Positions 7,369 through 16,056 of a stretch of DNA of 34,668 nucleotides are shown here, in pieces; position 1 is the stretch's first letter, and each line of letters opens with the position of its first letter. The notes beneath the pieces are model-generated. The model worked only from the letters and a program-made list of their open reading frames with translations, was not told the origin of the DNA and searched no databases. The DNA is from Bacillota bacterium (GTDB lineage Bacteria; Bacillota; Clostridia; Acetivibrionales; JAEZXR01), in assembly GCA_023419605.1 (NCBI GenBank), contig JAEZXR010000084.1, positions 1-34,668 on the forward strand, read 5' to 3'. A program made the position numbers and the translations under genes.

Positions 7369-9531
7369 TTAACGCACTGCACCAGGGGATTGGTGGTAGC
7401 GCCGCTTAAATGCCTTATAGAAGGAGTTTTGTGAAGAGAAACCGCATTCGCCGGCAATGTGATTCACCGTAGATGAAGTTGTTTTCAACAGTTGATATGC
7501 CTTTTCCAGCCGGAGATCCTCCACATACTCAAAGAAAGTCTTCCCCGTCGAAGATTGTACGATTTTTTGCAGTGTGGTTTCAGAGATACCAAAGTGGCTG
7601 GCTACCATTTTCGCATACAAATCGCCATTTGTAAAATTCTCACGTATATAGGTGCAGACGGAGTCGGAAAATCGAGCCTTGCTGGTTTCCCGAAGTGTAA
7701 GATTCCGTGTGCAAATTTGTTCACAGCATTGGGATAAGCTGTAAAACAGCTTGCGTACGGGAGCGGATTTCTCATAGCCGGGAATTTCAATGGAATCCAT
7801 AGACGCATTGTTTTCCAAAGTAACCCTCAGTAGAATGTTTCTGAAATTGTAAAAGATCTGTTTGATAATCACCTCGTCCGCATATCCGGTACTGTAAATG
7901 GACTGAAGGTTTGAATCCAAAATGGATTGGGTTGCCTCATAATCACCTAAATAAAGCGCATCATAAAATTGCTGCATACTGCTGAAATCAAGTGCGAAGC
8001 TGGAGGAACATTTGGGAAAATCCTTTACCCGCCATACCCCGGCACCGGTTTTGCTGTCAGACAGCAACTCAATACTGCGAATCTGAGAATATGCCTCTGC
8101 AAGCCGCTTATAATCCTCAAAGCGATCACTGAGTGATATCCGGGAATCCAAGTCATATTTGTCAATCAGCTTTTCCTGCAGTTTTCTCAAGGGCTCCTCC
8201 CAAAAATCTTCAGGGTCGCCGTCGGAAAGTGGCAGCAGCAGAATGGCGCTGTCTCCATGGCACTGCATATAAATCCTGTCGGACAGCTGCTCTGCAATTT
8301 CTTCATAGAGGGAAAACAGGGTTTCCAGCGCCTTGCTTCCCTCTATGGAGAAATTCAAAGATGACAGTTGATAACCATGGGGAAAATCAGGAAAAGCCTT
8401 TTCGAATTCATTTTGTATGGTTTTGGAATGAAGCCCCTCATTAATAGCCTTCTCAAATACATGCACACAGATAATGTTTTTTTGATTCTCAATGGTCCTC
8501 GCCAGGGTATCCACCTTTTGATCAAGACTTGTAACGGCATTGGCAATATAATCATATTCATTGAGTTTTCCAGCTTGTTGGAGGGAAACATTGGGTATGC
8601 GGTTTACAATCCCCATCAGCCTGCGAATGGGATAGGAATTGCGATAAGCAAAAAACGATGCCAGGATTACGCTTATCAGTGTCATTGCAAGCAAATAGAT
8701 CTGCAAAATTGTATAAATCGGCTTTAGACGCTGCATAATCAGGGAGTCCGGAATACCGACTTCTACCCGCATGCTGGTGCTCTTATAGGAAATCATCTGA
8801 TATTTTTTATTCTTTGACCCATCCTGCCGGTAATCGATGAGCAGGTTATCATTGGAATCATAGAGCCGAACATACCCTTCTTTCAGAATATCCTCGGAAA
8901 CCAGTTGAGAAAGAATATCCCTGGTTTTTATGTTGGCATAAAAAATTCCCGAGTAATTCATGGGGCGATTGGAAGGCCATGCGCAAATGAAAGTGATACC
9001 CTCATAGGAACTGTAATCGGCGGAATCGACTTGCGCAAGCGGTAAAAATCCACCACCGGTATTGGCAGCCAGCAGATCCGTCCACCCCTTCTCCTCCAGT
9101 CCGCCGTAAGTAAAAAATGTATTGTAAAATTGAAGCTGGGTATTGAAATAATTACGGTACCGGGTAAAGAATATACCGTTGCGTAAGAAAATACCTGCAT
9201 CGGATACAAGGGTTTGGGTACCCATCAGAGATTTAAAATTATTTTGTATTTGATGCAGCGAAACAAAGCTTGAAAGCGGAATTGTGGACTCCTGATCAAC
9301 AAGCAGCCTGTAGCGATTGTCGGCATAAGTAGTCTGGGAAAGGCTGATTAAGGACATAATCTGGCTTTCCACCAAATTCATGCCGTTGCTGATCATCACG
9401 GAGGCAATGTTCCGCTCATTCTCCTTCAGAATGTTGAAATAGCGCATATAGGTCGGAATCATTATCAACATACTGCAAAGAATAAAAGAAAGATACGTTT
9501 TTAGAAATCGAATCCAAGTTTTGTTTTTCAT
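7369..9531 (-). CDS. Membrane-bound AraC-family regulator (cache-like sensor)
   Basis: A 720-residue one-component regulator. A transmembrane helix near 10-32 and a second near 272-296 flank an extracellular domain of roughly 240 residues with cache-like character. A cytoplasmic linker and middle region follow. The last 100 residues are an AraC-type double helix-turn-helix: YAKMVASHFGISETTLQKIV, then VNHIAGECGFSSQNSFYKAF and the closing RYHQSPGAVR. Paenibacillus and clostridia often place such proteins beside Lpl/Ytc-type oligosaccharide importers, where they sense an external sugar and activate uptake. Here it is divergent from such an importer (starting 9820). AGAGGAT precedes the ATG at 9531. 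The ligand is unknown; a plant-wall oligosaccharide is a reasonable inference from the neighbouring enzymes. Confidence 0.85.
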   Translation of the reverse strand: MKNKTWIRFLKTYLSFILCSMLIMIPTYMRYFNILKENERNIASVMISNGMNLVESQIMSLISLSQTTYADNRYRLLVDQESTIPLSSFVSLHQIQNNFKSLMGTQTLVSDAGIFLRNGIFFTRYRNYFNTQLQFYNTFFTYGGLEEKGWTDLLAANTGGGFLPLAQVDSADYSSYEGITFICAWPSNRPMNYSGIFYANIKTRDILSQLVSEDILKEGYVRLYDSNDNLLIDYRQDGSKNKKYQMISYKSTSMRVEVGIPDSLIMQRLKPIYTILQIYLLAMTLISVILASFFAYRNSYPIRRLMGIVNRIPNVSLQQAGKLNEYDYIANAVTSLDQKVDTLARTIENQKNIICVHVFEKAINEGLHSKTIQNEFEKAFPDFPHGYQLSSLNFSIEGSKALETLFSLYEEIAEQLSDRIYMQCHGDSAILLLPLSDGDPEDFWEEPLRKLQEKLIDKYDLDSRISLSDRFEDYKRLAEAYSQIRSIELLSDSKTGAGVWRVKDFPKCSSSFALDFSSMQQFYDALYLGDYEATQSILDSNLQSIYSTGYADEVIIKQIFYNFRNILLRVTLENNASMDSIEIPGYEKSAPVRKLFYSLSQCCEQICTRNLTLRETSKARFSDSVCTYIRENFTNGDLYAKMVASHFGISETTLQKIVQSSTGKTFFEYVEDLRLEKAYQLLKTTSSTVNHIAGECGFSSQNSFYKAFKRRYHQSPGAVR

Positions 9532-9819
9532 CAGTGCAAATCCTCTATATGTAAACTTATTATTTCAAATTAGCATACCCTCATTAAGATTCAATCATAG
9601 GCAGGTTAAGTTTATGTAAACTCACGGAAGTTCAACATGCTTTTGAAATATCATATAGGTATGCGGTTTAAATCACCGTATTTTCACAGGCTATTTATGA
9701 TTATTCACATTGTGCCGCAAAAAAAGCTGTAGTTTAATGAAAACAAATAGGTTTCTTATCCAAATACGAGGATGGTAGGAAGAGAAATCATAAATACGGT
9801 ACAGTAGGAGGGTTTACAA
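9532..9819. promoter_or_regulatory. Divergent control region between AraC regulator and sugar importer
   Basis: This 288-bp gap contains the promoters for both directions. The palindrome AGTTTATGTAAACT sits at 9609-9622. A related half, TATGTAAACTTA, sits at 9548-9559, next to the regulator's own start. These paired sites are candidate binding sites for the adjacent AraC-type protein. The importer start is preceded by AGGAGGG. I could not pick out an unambiguous -35/-10 pair. Confidence 0.45.
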
Positions 9820-11481
9820 ATGGTAAAATCAAAAAAAATCATCCCATTTCTGCTTGCAGGTACGATGCTGCTTTCGGCAGGCTGTTCGAAGACGGAGGAT
9901 AAAGCCGATACGCCTGCAGCATCGGCTTCTGCCTCCAACAGATTCAACAAAGGGGGTACGTTTCCAATCTGTAAGGAAAAAGTTCCGCTGACAATCACGA
10001 TAAAGGCAATTGCCCAGGTAGAGGACTTTGAAACAAATAGGCAAACCCAGATTATCGAGGAGAAGGGAAATTTCGATCTCACCTTCAACGTATTGCCGGC
10101 TGCAGAATTTGACACCAAGATAAACCTTATGGTGGCGGCAGGAGGAGCCGACCTGGGTGACGTTATGATGACAAATAACTTCAAGGATGCCAATGTCTAT
10201 GCTTTTGCACAAGCGGGAGCTATCGTTCCTTTAACAAAATATTACAAAGACCCGGACGCTTCCTATTATAGTACGGAAGCCCTGAAACGGACAGGTGTAA
10301 ATTTCCTGCCTCAGATAACATCACCGGACGGTGAAATCTATGGGCTTCCTAGATACAATCAATCCATTAGCAATGAATATCCGGCGAAGCTGTGGATGTT
10401 CACCGAGTGGTTGAATAAGCTCAATCTAAAGGCACCTACCACGCCGGATGAATTATACAATGTACTGAAAGCCTTCAAAACGAAAGACCCCAATGGAAAC
10501 GGCAAGGCAGATGAGATTCCAATGGCTGGAAGCACTTATGACGATTATTGGAGAAGGGGCTTGATGTGTCCTTTTGTATATGCAGGAGATACCGACTATT
10601 TTACGGTCGAAAACGGTAAGCTCGGACTGGCATACACTACAGAAGGCTGGAAGGAAGGACTTCATTACATAAAGAAACTTATGAGTGAAGATCTCCTTAC
10701 TCCCCTATCCCTTACGCAAGACAGCAAAGCATTGCTGGCATTAACGGGAAACAAGGAAACCATTGTCGGAAGTTTTATCAATGTTGGTTTAACAAGTTGC
10801 ATTAACGCCAAAGATCCACGTGTTATGCAGTATGACGGCGTTGCACCCTTAACAGGTAAAAACGGCACACAATATGCGATGTATAAAGAAGGCGTTGCAT
10901 TTAACGGTATGCTGGTATCAAAGAACTGTAAGGATGTAGATGCAGCTTTCCGACTCGGTGATTATCTGTGCAGCGAGGAAATATCCATTCACACCCGTTG
11001 GGGCGAAAAAGGTGTCGATTATTTTGAGCCCAAACCAGGGGATGTAAGCCTTTATGATAAAGTCGGTTATAAACCGTCTTTAAAAGAAGGCCTTGTATGG
11101 GGTCCTGTTCAAAATAAGCTCTGGGCACAACAGGGTCCTTATGTCCGTCAATATTCCATCTCTGCCGGTGTAGTGTGGAGTGGCGACCCTATGGATACTG
11201 CAAAACCCATCGCTGAAGCGCAAATGCTCTACACCGGTAAAAAACCCCAAGAAACCATTCCGAAGTTGATCTATACGGAAGAGGAAAGTGAAATTGTTTC
11301 AGAGCCGCTGAAGTCCCTAAGCACCTATGTAAACGAATCCTACGCTGCCTTTGTAACCGGAGCCAAAGATATCGATAAGGATTGGGATTCCTACCTTAAG
11401 GAAATCGAAAAAATAGGGGGTTCCAAAGTTCTCAATACCGCACAGACCGTATATGACAGAATGTATACGAGGAAAAAGTAG
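9820..11481 (+). CDS. ABC transporter sugar-binding lipoprotein (Lpl/YtcQ type)
   Basis: A 553-residue extracellular solute-binding lipoprotein. The signal peptide ends in the lipobox LSAGC with the lipidated Cys at residue 22, followed by a short Ala/Ser-rich linker. The mature part has the family 1 binding-protein pattern, with the DPNGNGKADEIPMAG calcium-loop-like segment common in this subgroup. The length (about 550) matches the large LplA/YtcQ-type proteins that bind complex or acidic oligosaccharides. It is the first gene of a cluster with two permeases and a sugar isomerase. A stem-loop in the following 200-bp gap may raise its expression over the permeases. Substrate is unknown; pectin- or xylan-derived sugars are plausible given the enzymes at the left of the window. 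Confidence 0.85.
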   Translation: MVKSKKIIPFLLAGTMLLSAGCSKTEDKADTPAASASASNRFNKGGTFPICKEKVPLTITIKAIAQVEDFETNRQTQIIEEKGNFDLTFNVLPAAEFDTKINLMVAAGGADLGDVMMTNNFKDANVYAFAQAGAIVPLTKYYKDPDASYYSTEALKRTGVNFLPQITSPDGEIYGLPRYNQSISNEYPAKLWMFTEWLNKLNLKAPTTPDELYNVLKAFKTKDPNGNGKADEIPMAGSTYDDYWRRGLMCPFVYAGDTDYFTVENGKLGLAYTTEGWKEGLHYIKKLMSEDLLTPLSLTQDSKALLALTGNKETIVGSFINVGLTSCINAKDPRVMQYDGVAPLTGKNGTQYAMYKEGVAFNGMLVSKNCKDVDAAFRLGDYLCSEEISIHTRWGEKGVDYFEPKPGDVSLYDKVGYKPSLKEGLVWGPVQNKLWAQQGPYVRQYSISAGVVWSGDPMDTAKPIAEAQMLYTGKKPQETIPKLIYTEEESEIVSEPLKSLSTYVNESYAAFVTGAKDIDKDWDSYLKEIEKIGGSKVLNTAQTVYDRMYTRKK

Positions 11482-11496
11482 TCCCACAGTGCAGGC

Positions 11497-11568
11497 GGTG
11501 AAATGCAGGCGGCACTCCGAATGATACTGTCTGCGTTTCCTGCCGCCGGCACACTACATTCTTTCACC
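11497..11568 (+). other. Intercistronic stem-loop between binding protein and permeases
   Basis: Nested inverted repeats: GGTGAAA (11497-11503) pairs with TTTCACC (11562-11568). Inside it GCAGGCGGCA (11505-11514) pairs with TGCCGCCGGC (11541-11550) with one mismatch. No T-run follows, so it looks like an mRNA-stabilising or attenuating structure, often found after the binding-protein gene of such operons. The remaining gap to 11682 holds only the permease ribosome binding site (AGGAGG). Confidence 0.5.
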
Positions 11569-11682
11569 ATCTATATGCAACGAACAAAATATATGTGTCT
11601 GTATTTCCTTGCTTGCCCATCGTGAAAATAAAATTCATTTTTTGTAAAATCATTTTCGCGATTTATATAGGAGGTATTCGTA

Positions 11683-12609
11683 ATGAACAATAGCAAGCTG
11701 CTCAAAAATATAAAGAATCATTGGCAATTATATGTTTTCCTGCTGATTCCGGTACTCTACATTATCATCTTCGCCTATGTGCCCATGGCCGGTGCCCAGA
11801 TCGCTTTTAAAAAGTACAGGCTGAAGCTGGGTATCTGGGGCAGTCCATGGATCGGCTTTGATCATTTTATAAAATTTTTTAACTCCTATCAGTTTGTGCG
11901 TGTTTTGGGAAATACGTTGCGGATTTCAATTTACAGTATTACCGTCACATTTCCGCTGCCGGTTCTATTTGCCCTATTTCTCAACTGTCTGAGAAGGGAA
12001 AGGTTTAAAAGGATCCTGCAGACCATTACCTATATGCCTCATTTTATCTCCATCGTTGTATTGGTAAGTATCATTCTGCAAGTACTGAACCCGCGCATAG
12101 GCGCCTATAGTTTACTCTATTCTTCTCTGCACAATGGTGCGAATCCGGGAGACCTGATGGCAAACCCCGATCTTTTCCCTCACCTGTACGTCTGGTCCGG
12201 TGCCTGGCAGAGCTTCGGATGGGAGTCCATCATTTATACGGCAGCCCTTGCCGCGGTTGATCCTGCTCTGCACGAGGCGGCGCAAATCGATGGCGCAAGC
12301 CGGTTCAAGCGATTGATCCATGTAGATCTGCCCTGCATTCTTCCCACCGCGACCATTATGCTGATCCTGCGCTGTGGCAAGGTGATGAGTGTAGGCTTTG
12401 AAAAAGCCTTCCTGATGCAGAATAGCCTTAATCTTCCAACCAGTGAGCTGATTTCAACGTATGTTTACAAAATGGGGTTGGCGGCTTCCGGTTCCATGGA
12501 CTATTCCTATTCCACTGCAATCGGCCTCTTTAATTCTGTCGTCAACCTGGTACTGATTTTACTGGTTAACCAATTCTCTAAAAAATTTAGCGAAAATAGT
12601 CTGTGGTAA
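11683..12609 (+). CDS. Sugar ABC transporter permease, LplB/YtcP-like
   Basis: A 308-residue inner-membrane permease with six predicted helices, opening LLKNIKNHWQLYVFLLIPVLYIIIFAYVPM in the manner of LplB-type proteins. The cytoplasmic coupling (EAA) loop reads HEAAQIDGASRFKRLIHVDLP at about residues 204-224. It would form half of the channel for the oligosaccharide delivered by the upstream lipoprotein and pairs with the next gene, 13 bp downstream. AGGAGG precedes the ATG. No ATPase gene lies in the cluster, so a multitask MsmX/UgpC-type ATPase encoded elsewhere is inferred. Confidence 0.88.
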   Translation: MNNSKLLKNIKNHWQLYVFLLIPVLYIIIFAYVPMAGAQIAFKKYRLKLGIWGSPWIGFDHFIKFFNSYQFVRVLGNTLRISIYSITVTFPLPVLFALFLNCLRRERFKRILQTITYMPHFISIVVLVSIILQVLNPRIGAYSLLYSSLHNGANPGDLMANPDLFPHLYVWSGAWQSFGWESIIYTAALAAVDPALHEAAQIDGASRFKRLIHVDLPCILPTATIMLILRCGKVMSVGFEKAFLMQNSLNLPTSELISTYVYKMGLAASGSMDYSYSTAIGLFNSVVNLVLILLVNQFSKKFSENSLW

Positions 12610-12622
12610 AGGAGAAATCTTC

Positions 12623-13564
12623 ATGAAACAGGTAGTTACGATGGATGGAGTAACGCTGCATATGAAAAAATACAAGGACATAGAAAAAACTCCACGCAGT
12701 GATAAAATCTTCTATGGCATAACATATGGCCTGATGCTTCTCATTCTTATGCTCGTTCTGTATCCCCTGGTATATATCGTATCAGCCTCCTTTTCTTCGC
12801 CATCGGCTGTAGCCGCGGGAAAAGTATGGCTATTTCCCGTAGAGCCCAGCCTTGACGGATATAGAGCGGTATTTAAATATAAAGATGTATTTACCGGATA
12901 TAGAAACACGATATTCTATACTGTTGCAGGTACTGCGATTAATGTGTCAATGACACTGATTGCCGCATATCCGCTTTCCCGCAGAACCCTGCCGGGAAGA
13001 GGCTTTTTTACCTTCCTCTTTACCTTTACAATGCTTTTTTCCGGTGGAATGATTCCCACCTATCTTCTAATGAGAGATTTGCATTTGCTTAATACAGTCT
13101 GGGTCATGCTGATTCCAGGTGCGATCAATATTACAAATCTGATCATAACCCGCACCTATATGCAGTCCAGTATCCCGGGAGAATTGCTTGAGGCAGCCCA
13201 GATTGACGGATGCTCGGATTTTCGTTACTTTTTCACCATCCTGTTACCGCTTTCAAAGGCAAATATAGCCGTTATAACCTTATATTACGCAGTGGGCCAC
13301 TGGAACGCATACTTTGACGCTTTTTTATACCTGACCAATAAAAAGCTGTTCCCACTGCAGGTATTTTTAAGAGAAATCCTGGTTTTAAGCCGTATCGATC
13401 CCAACACTGTCACAGATCCTCAAACCCAGGCGGCAATACAAGGGTTGTCCGACCTTCTGAAATATTCCCTGATTATGGTTGCTACAGTTCCGATTTTGTG
13501 CTTATATCCCTTTGTACAGCGCTATTTTGAAAAAGGAGTTATGATCGGTTCCTTGAAAGGCTAG
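12623..13564 (+). CDS. Carbohydrate ABC transporter permease, LplC/YtcP-like
   Basis: A 313-residue second permease subunit. Hydrophobic helices begin near residue 31 (ITYGLMLLILMLVLYPLVYI). The coupling loop LEAAQIDGCSDFRYFFTILLP lies near residues 191-211, and the C-terminus is the subgroup's YPFVQRYFEKGVMIGSLKG form. The ribosome binding site AAAGGAG lies 8 nt before the ATG, and the gene follows the first permease by 13 bp, so they are translated together. It completes the heterodimeric channel of the importer. Confidence 0.88.
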   Translation: MKQVVTMDGVTLHMKKYKDIEKTPRSDKIFYGITYGLMLLILMLVLYPLVYIVSASFSSPSAVAAGKVWLFPVEPSLDGYRAVFKYKDVFTGYRNTIFYTVAGTAINVSMTLIAAYPLSRRTLPGRGFFTFLFTFTMLFSGGMIPTYLLMRDLHLLNTVWVMLIPGAINITNLIITRTYMQSSIPGELLEAAQIDGCSDFRYFFTILLPLSKANIAVITLYYAVGHWNAYFDAFLYLTNKKLFPLQVFLREILVLSRIDPNTVTDPQTQAAIQGLSDLLKYSLIMVATVPILCLYPFVQRYFEKGVMIGSLKG

Positions 13565-13648
13565 ATGTAGGACTCCTTTAGCGATTGTTAAAAGTCTACT
13601 GAAAAGGATTTTGATGCAAGTAAAATTTGATTACTTTGAGGTGTTATT

Positions 13649-14530
13649 ATGAAACTATCGATTATAAGTACCGCATTTACTGCGGCAAATTCAAATGCTG
13701 AAAGGAAAAAACTGGAACCCATCGAAGCAGTACATTACCTATCCTCCATCGGGTTTGAAGCGCTGGATATGAACTTTTGCGGTTCCATCAGTGAACATAG
13801 CTATTTAAAAGAAGAGGATTGGCAACAAACCATTGAGAAGATTGATGCGGCAGCGAAGGAATGCCATATGGAGATTTCTCAGTCTCACCTGCCCTTTTAC
13901 AATTTTGCCACACCCGGTTGCGAGAATCTTGAATTTCGCGCGGAAATGTTCTCCCGATCCATTCAGGCTTCCGCAATGCTGGGTGTAAAATGGGCGGTTT
14001 TCCACCCTGGGAATGCTCCCGATGCCGTTTTCAGTGTAAAGGAATCCAAACGGCGTACGCTGGAATATATTCTTCCCTTTTTTGAACAGGCATCTAGGCT
14101 TGGTGTCGGCATCGCCATCGAAAACCTATTCATCCCGGCCGCCCTCCACTCTACCCATCGTTACTGCTCCAATGTGGAAGAGGTCTGTGACCTTGTGGAT
14201 ACACTGGGTGAGGGCGCCGGAGTCTGTTGGGATTTCGGGCATGCAAATCTCATCGGCGACGATCAGTGCAAATGTCTGCGTGCTGTGGGAAAACGGTTGA
14301 AGATCCTGCATGTTCATGACAACAACTCCCATCAGGATGACCATATCGCACCTTATATGGGATACGGTACGGTCAAGTGGAATGAAGTGCTCCCTGTCCT
14401 GCATGAAATCGGCTATGAAGGTAACTTCAACTTTGAAGTCTCAGCTCCAAAAATACCCGAGGAGCTGCACAAAGCCTTTGCAGAATATCTCATTCAAACC
14501 GGAAGATTCATGATTTCTCAAATCAGATAG
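13649..14530 (+). CDS. Sugar phosphate isomerase/epimerase (xylose isomerase-like TIM barrel)
   Basis: A 293-residue cytosolic protein of the AP endonuclease 2/IolE-like barrel superfamily. Metal-ligand segments are visible in the usual order: GVGIAIENLF (Glu), GVCWDFGHAN (Asp, His), ILHVHDNN (His, Asp) and NFNFEVS (Glu). HPGNAP and QSHLPF add family-typical loops. Such enzymes interconvert keto/aldo sugars or epimerise hexoses and sugar derivatives. It follows the importer genes by 84 bp in the same direction, so it most likely acts on the imported sugar. The exact reaction cannot be assigned. GAGGTG lies just before the ATG. No clear terminator follows; 14531-14640 shows nothing recognisable. 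Confidence 0.82.
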   Translation: MKLSIISTAFTAANSNAERKKLEPIEAVHYLSSIGFEALDMNFCGSISEHSYLKEEDWQQTIEKIDAAAKECHMEISQSHLPFYNFATPGCENLEFRAEMFSRSIQASAMLGVKWAVFHPGNAPDAVFSVKESKRRTLEYILPFFEQASRLGVGIAIENLFIPAALHSTHRYCSNVEEVCDLVDTLGEGAGVCWDFGHANLIGDDQCKCLRAVGKRLKILHVHDNNSHQDDHIAPYMGYGTVKWNEVLPVLHEIGYEGNFNFEVSAPKIPEELHKAFAEYLIQTGRFMISQIR

Positions 14531-14639
14531 AATGGGTTCGGGAGTCCTCCGTACTGCAGAAAAGTGATGAAGATCCATATCTCTGCGAAGTGCAGTAAAT
14601 CTCTTGGTTTCGTAGTCAGTGCCAGTATCGTCAACAGTT

Positions 14640-14688
14640 GAAAAAAGAAGCAAGGGCTTCAGGTAGATAGCCTGAAACCCTTGCTTCT
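14640..14688 (-). terminator. Terminator of the tRNA-Leu gene
   Basis: Read on the minus strand, an 18-bp stem (plus 14671-14688 with 14646-14663, one mismatch) is followed by TTTTTTC. It lies directly downstream of the tRNA. Confidence 0.88.
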
Positions 14689-14692
14689 ACTG

Positions 14693-14775
14693 TGGTGCGG
14701 ATGAAGGGACTTGAACCCCCACACTCGTTGTACCGAATCCTAAATCTGGTGCGTCTGCCATTCCGCCACATCCGC
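14693..14775 (-). tRNA. tRNA-Leu, anticodon UAG, with encoded CCA
   Basis: The minus strand gives a 7-bp acceptor stem GCGGATG/CATCCGC, a D-arm GTGGCGGAATGGCAGACGC, the anticodon loop TTTAGGA (anticodon TAG, reading CUN codons), a short class II-type variable arm, the T-loop TTCAAGT and an encoded CCA (14693-14695). The anticodon stem CCAGA/TTCGG contains an A-C mismatch at the middle pair and a G-U, and the variable arm has only about 3 bp. It is probably functional but slightly degenerate, or a minor copy. Confidence 0.85.
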
Positions 14776-14967
14776 GTATTGCTATCCTGGTAACACAGGC
14801 ATTTTCGAATGTCCATATGGAAATCATTACAACATCGTTACATTATATGGAAAATGGTTGAAGAGCGGTCTTATTAATGATAATCTAAGCATGGGTGTAT
14901 AAACGCATCGCTAAATAGTAGTTTAATTAATGACTCACTTGCTGGTAAAATGGGTGATTATAATTTT

Positions 14968-15234
14968 ATGAAAAATTTTAGAATGTATCTTCTCGCAGTA
15001 TTAAGTTTCATTGTTTTTGTAGGATATACCTCCCAAGCATTTAAAAAGGAAGATTCGACAAATGTGTTAGAAATAACAAAAAGTCAAGAAGCTTTACTAC
15101 TGGATTAATTTCCACCCAATATCGTCAAAGAGATCGCTGCCATCAGTGGAAATTACGAGAGTCAATCAGAACTAATAGGAATTACGAGAATTCGGGCAGA
15201 AGAGAAATATAAAGCAAAGGAGTATACTCGATAA
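14968..15234 (+). pseudogene. Small exported-protein gene with in-frame TAA
   Basis: Reading from ATG 14968 gives MKNFRMYLLAVLSFIVFVGY, a signal-anchor-like N-terminus. The frame runs to LLLD, meets TAA at 15106-15108 (codon 47), and then stays open with ordinary soluble composition (FPPNIVKEIAAISGNYESQ onward, charged C-terminus KYKAKEYTR) to the stop at 15232. The same frame on both sides points to an 88-codon gene broken by one nonsense mutation. No good ribosome binding site is seen. The family is not recognised. A 46-residue peptide ending at the TAA could still be made. Confidence 0.45.
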
Positions 15235-15376
15235 TTTTCATATCCATTGAACATGCCCCAGTTTAGGAAAATATCCAATTTCCATAATAAAAAAGCATAG
15301 GTCCCTTTTCAGTCCCCACGCTCCCTCCTCGTTCAACCGCCATCTCAGTTCCGGCAGTCACTGGACCAGAAGAATT

Positions 15377-15655
15377 CTAACAGTCTGCAAAGCCTCGTTC
15401 ATAAAAATAATTCTGCGCCTTGCCTACCATGAGACTGTATGCCTCATCATACAGATTCAGTGCTTCTCGCTGCGCCGGAAGCAACTCCTTCTCCAACTCT
15501 CCGAACATCTTCTCTCCCACCTTGGCAACCTCCTGGTATTCCTTCCAGTTCTCAAAACTCCCTTCATTGGCAGCTTCGAGTACCCGGCGCAGCCATTCCT
15601 CCGTAAGAATTCCCTTTTTTCGTAGTCGGTTACTTCTTCTGAACCACCACCAAAT
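15377..15655 (-). pseudogene. 5'-truncated helical protein fragment abutting CRISPR array 1
   Basis: On the minus strand an open frame without a usable start runs from the outermost array-1 repeat to TAG at 15377. It reads GILTEEWLRRVLEAANEGSF onward to LEKELLPAQREALNLYDEAY, then FYERGFADC. The helical, Glu-rich pattern and the ending resemble the small clostridial proteins of the DUF6809 type (from memory, unverified). The 5' part is missing; the frame closes at TGA inside the degenerate repeat. The array or a rearrangement at its leader-distal end probably cut the gene. Confidence 0.45.
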
Positions 15656-15881
15656 TCAAATACATCCTATGTTTTGGTTCAACCGTTCATGAACGCCTTT
15701 ACTTCATCATCGTTCGGGTATTTAAATACATCCTATGTTTTGGTTCAACCTGTTTCCAATATCCTGATTTCCAGCTTTGTTTGCAATTTAAATACATCCT
15801 ATGTTTTGGTTCAACAATAGATATGAGTATTCAACTGGAAGAATTAAGGGCATTTAAATACATCCTATGTTTTGGTTCAAC
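15654..15881 (-). CRISPR. CRISPR array 1, type I-B, 4 repeats and 3 spacers
   Basis: Four 30-bp repeats at 15654, 15720, 15786 and 15852 with three 36-bp spacers. In crRNA orientation (minus strand) the repeat begins GTTGAACCAAAACATAGG and ends ATTTAAAT. The first on the plus strand (15654) has one substitution (ATTC for ATTT) and is the leader-distal, oldest repeat. The leader lies on the high-coordinate side, next to cas2. Confidence 0.97.
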
Positions 15882-16056
15882 TACAGTAAATTCGCGGGTT
15901 CAACATTCAGCCTGAAGCCTGTATGCTTTCATTTTCTTGGCTTTACAAAAATTTTACCAACCTCTCGATCCAATTTTCACAAAACCTGTTTTTTCACCTA
16001 TCCCCCCTGATTTCACGGCATTCCATGGCCTCACACTCCAAAATCGGTTGGTAAAA
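15882..16056 (-). promoter_or_regulatory. Leader of CRISPR array 1 with long-range inverted repeat
   Basis: The leader fills the whole gap between the cas2 stop codon (16057) and the first repeat. It contains TTTTACCAACC (15952-15962) and its perfect complement GGTTGGTAAAA (16046-16056), 105 bp end to end. Next to the repeat it reads TTTACTGTA in crRNA orientation. A stray copy of the repeat edge GGTTCAAC lies at 15897-15904. Confidence 0.8.

Noticed and set aside
15420..15692. Plus-strand frame of 90 codons at array 1
   Set aside because: It is antisense to the helical gene fragment and ends in CRISPR repeat sequence; serine-rich composition marks it as a shadow.
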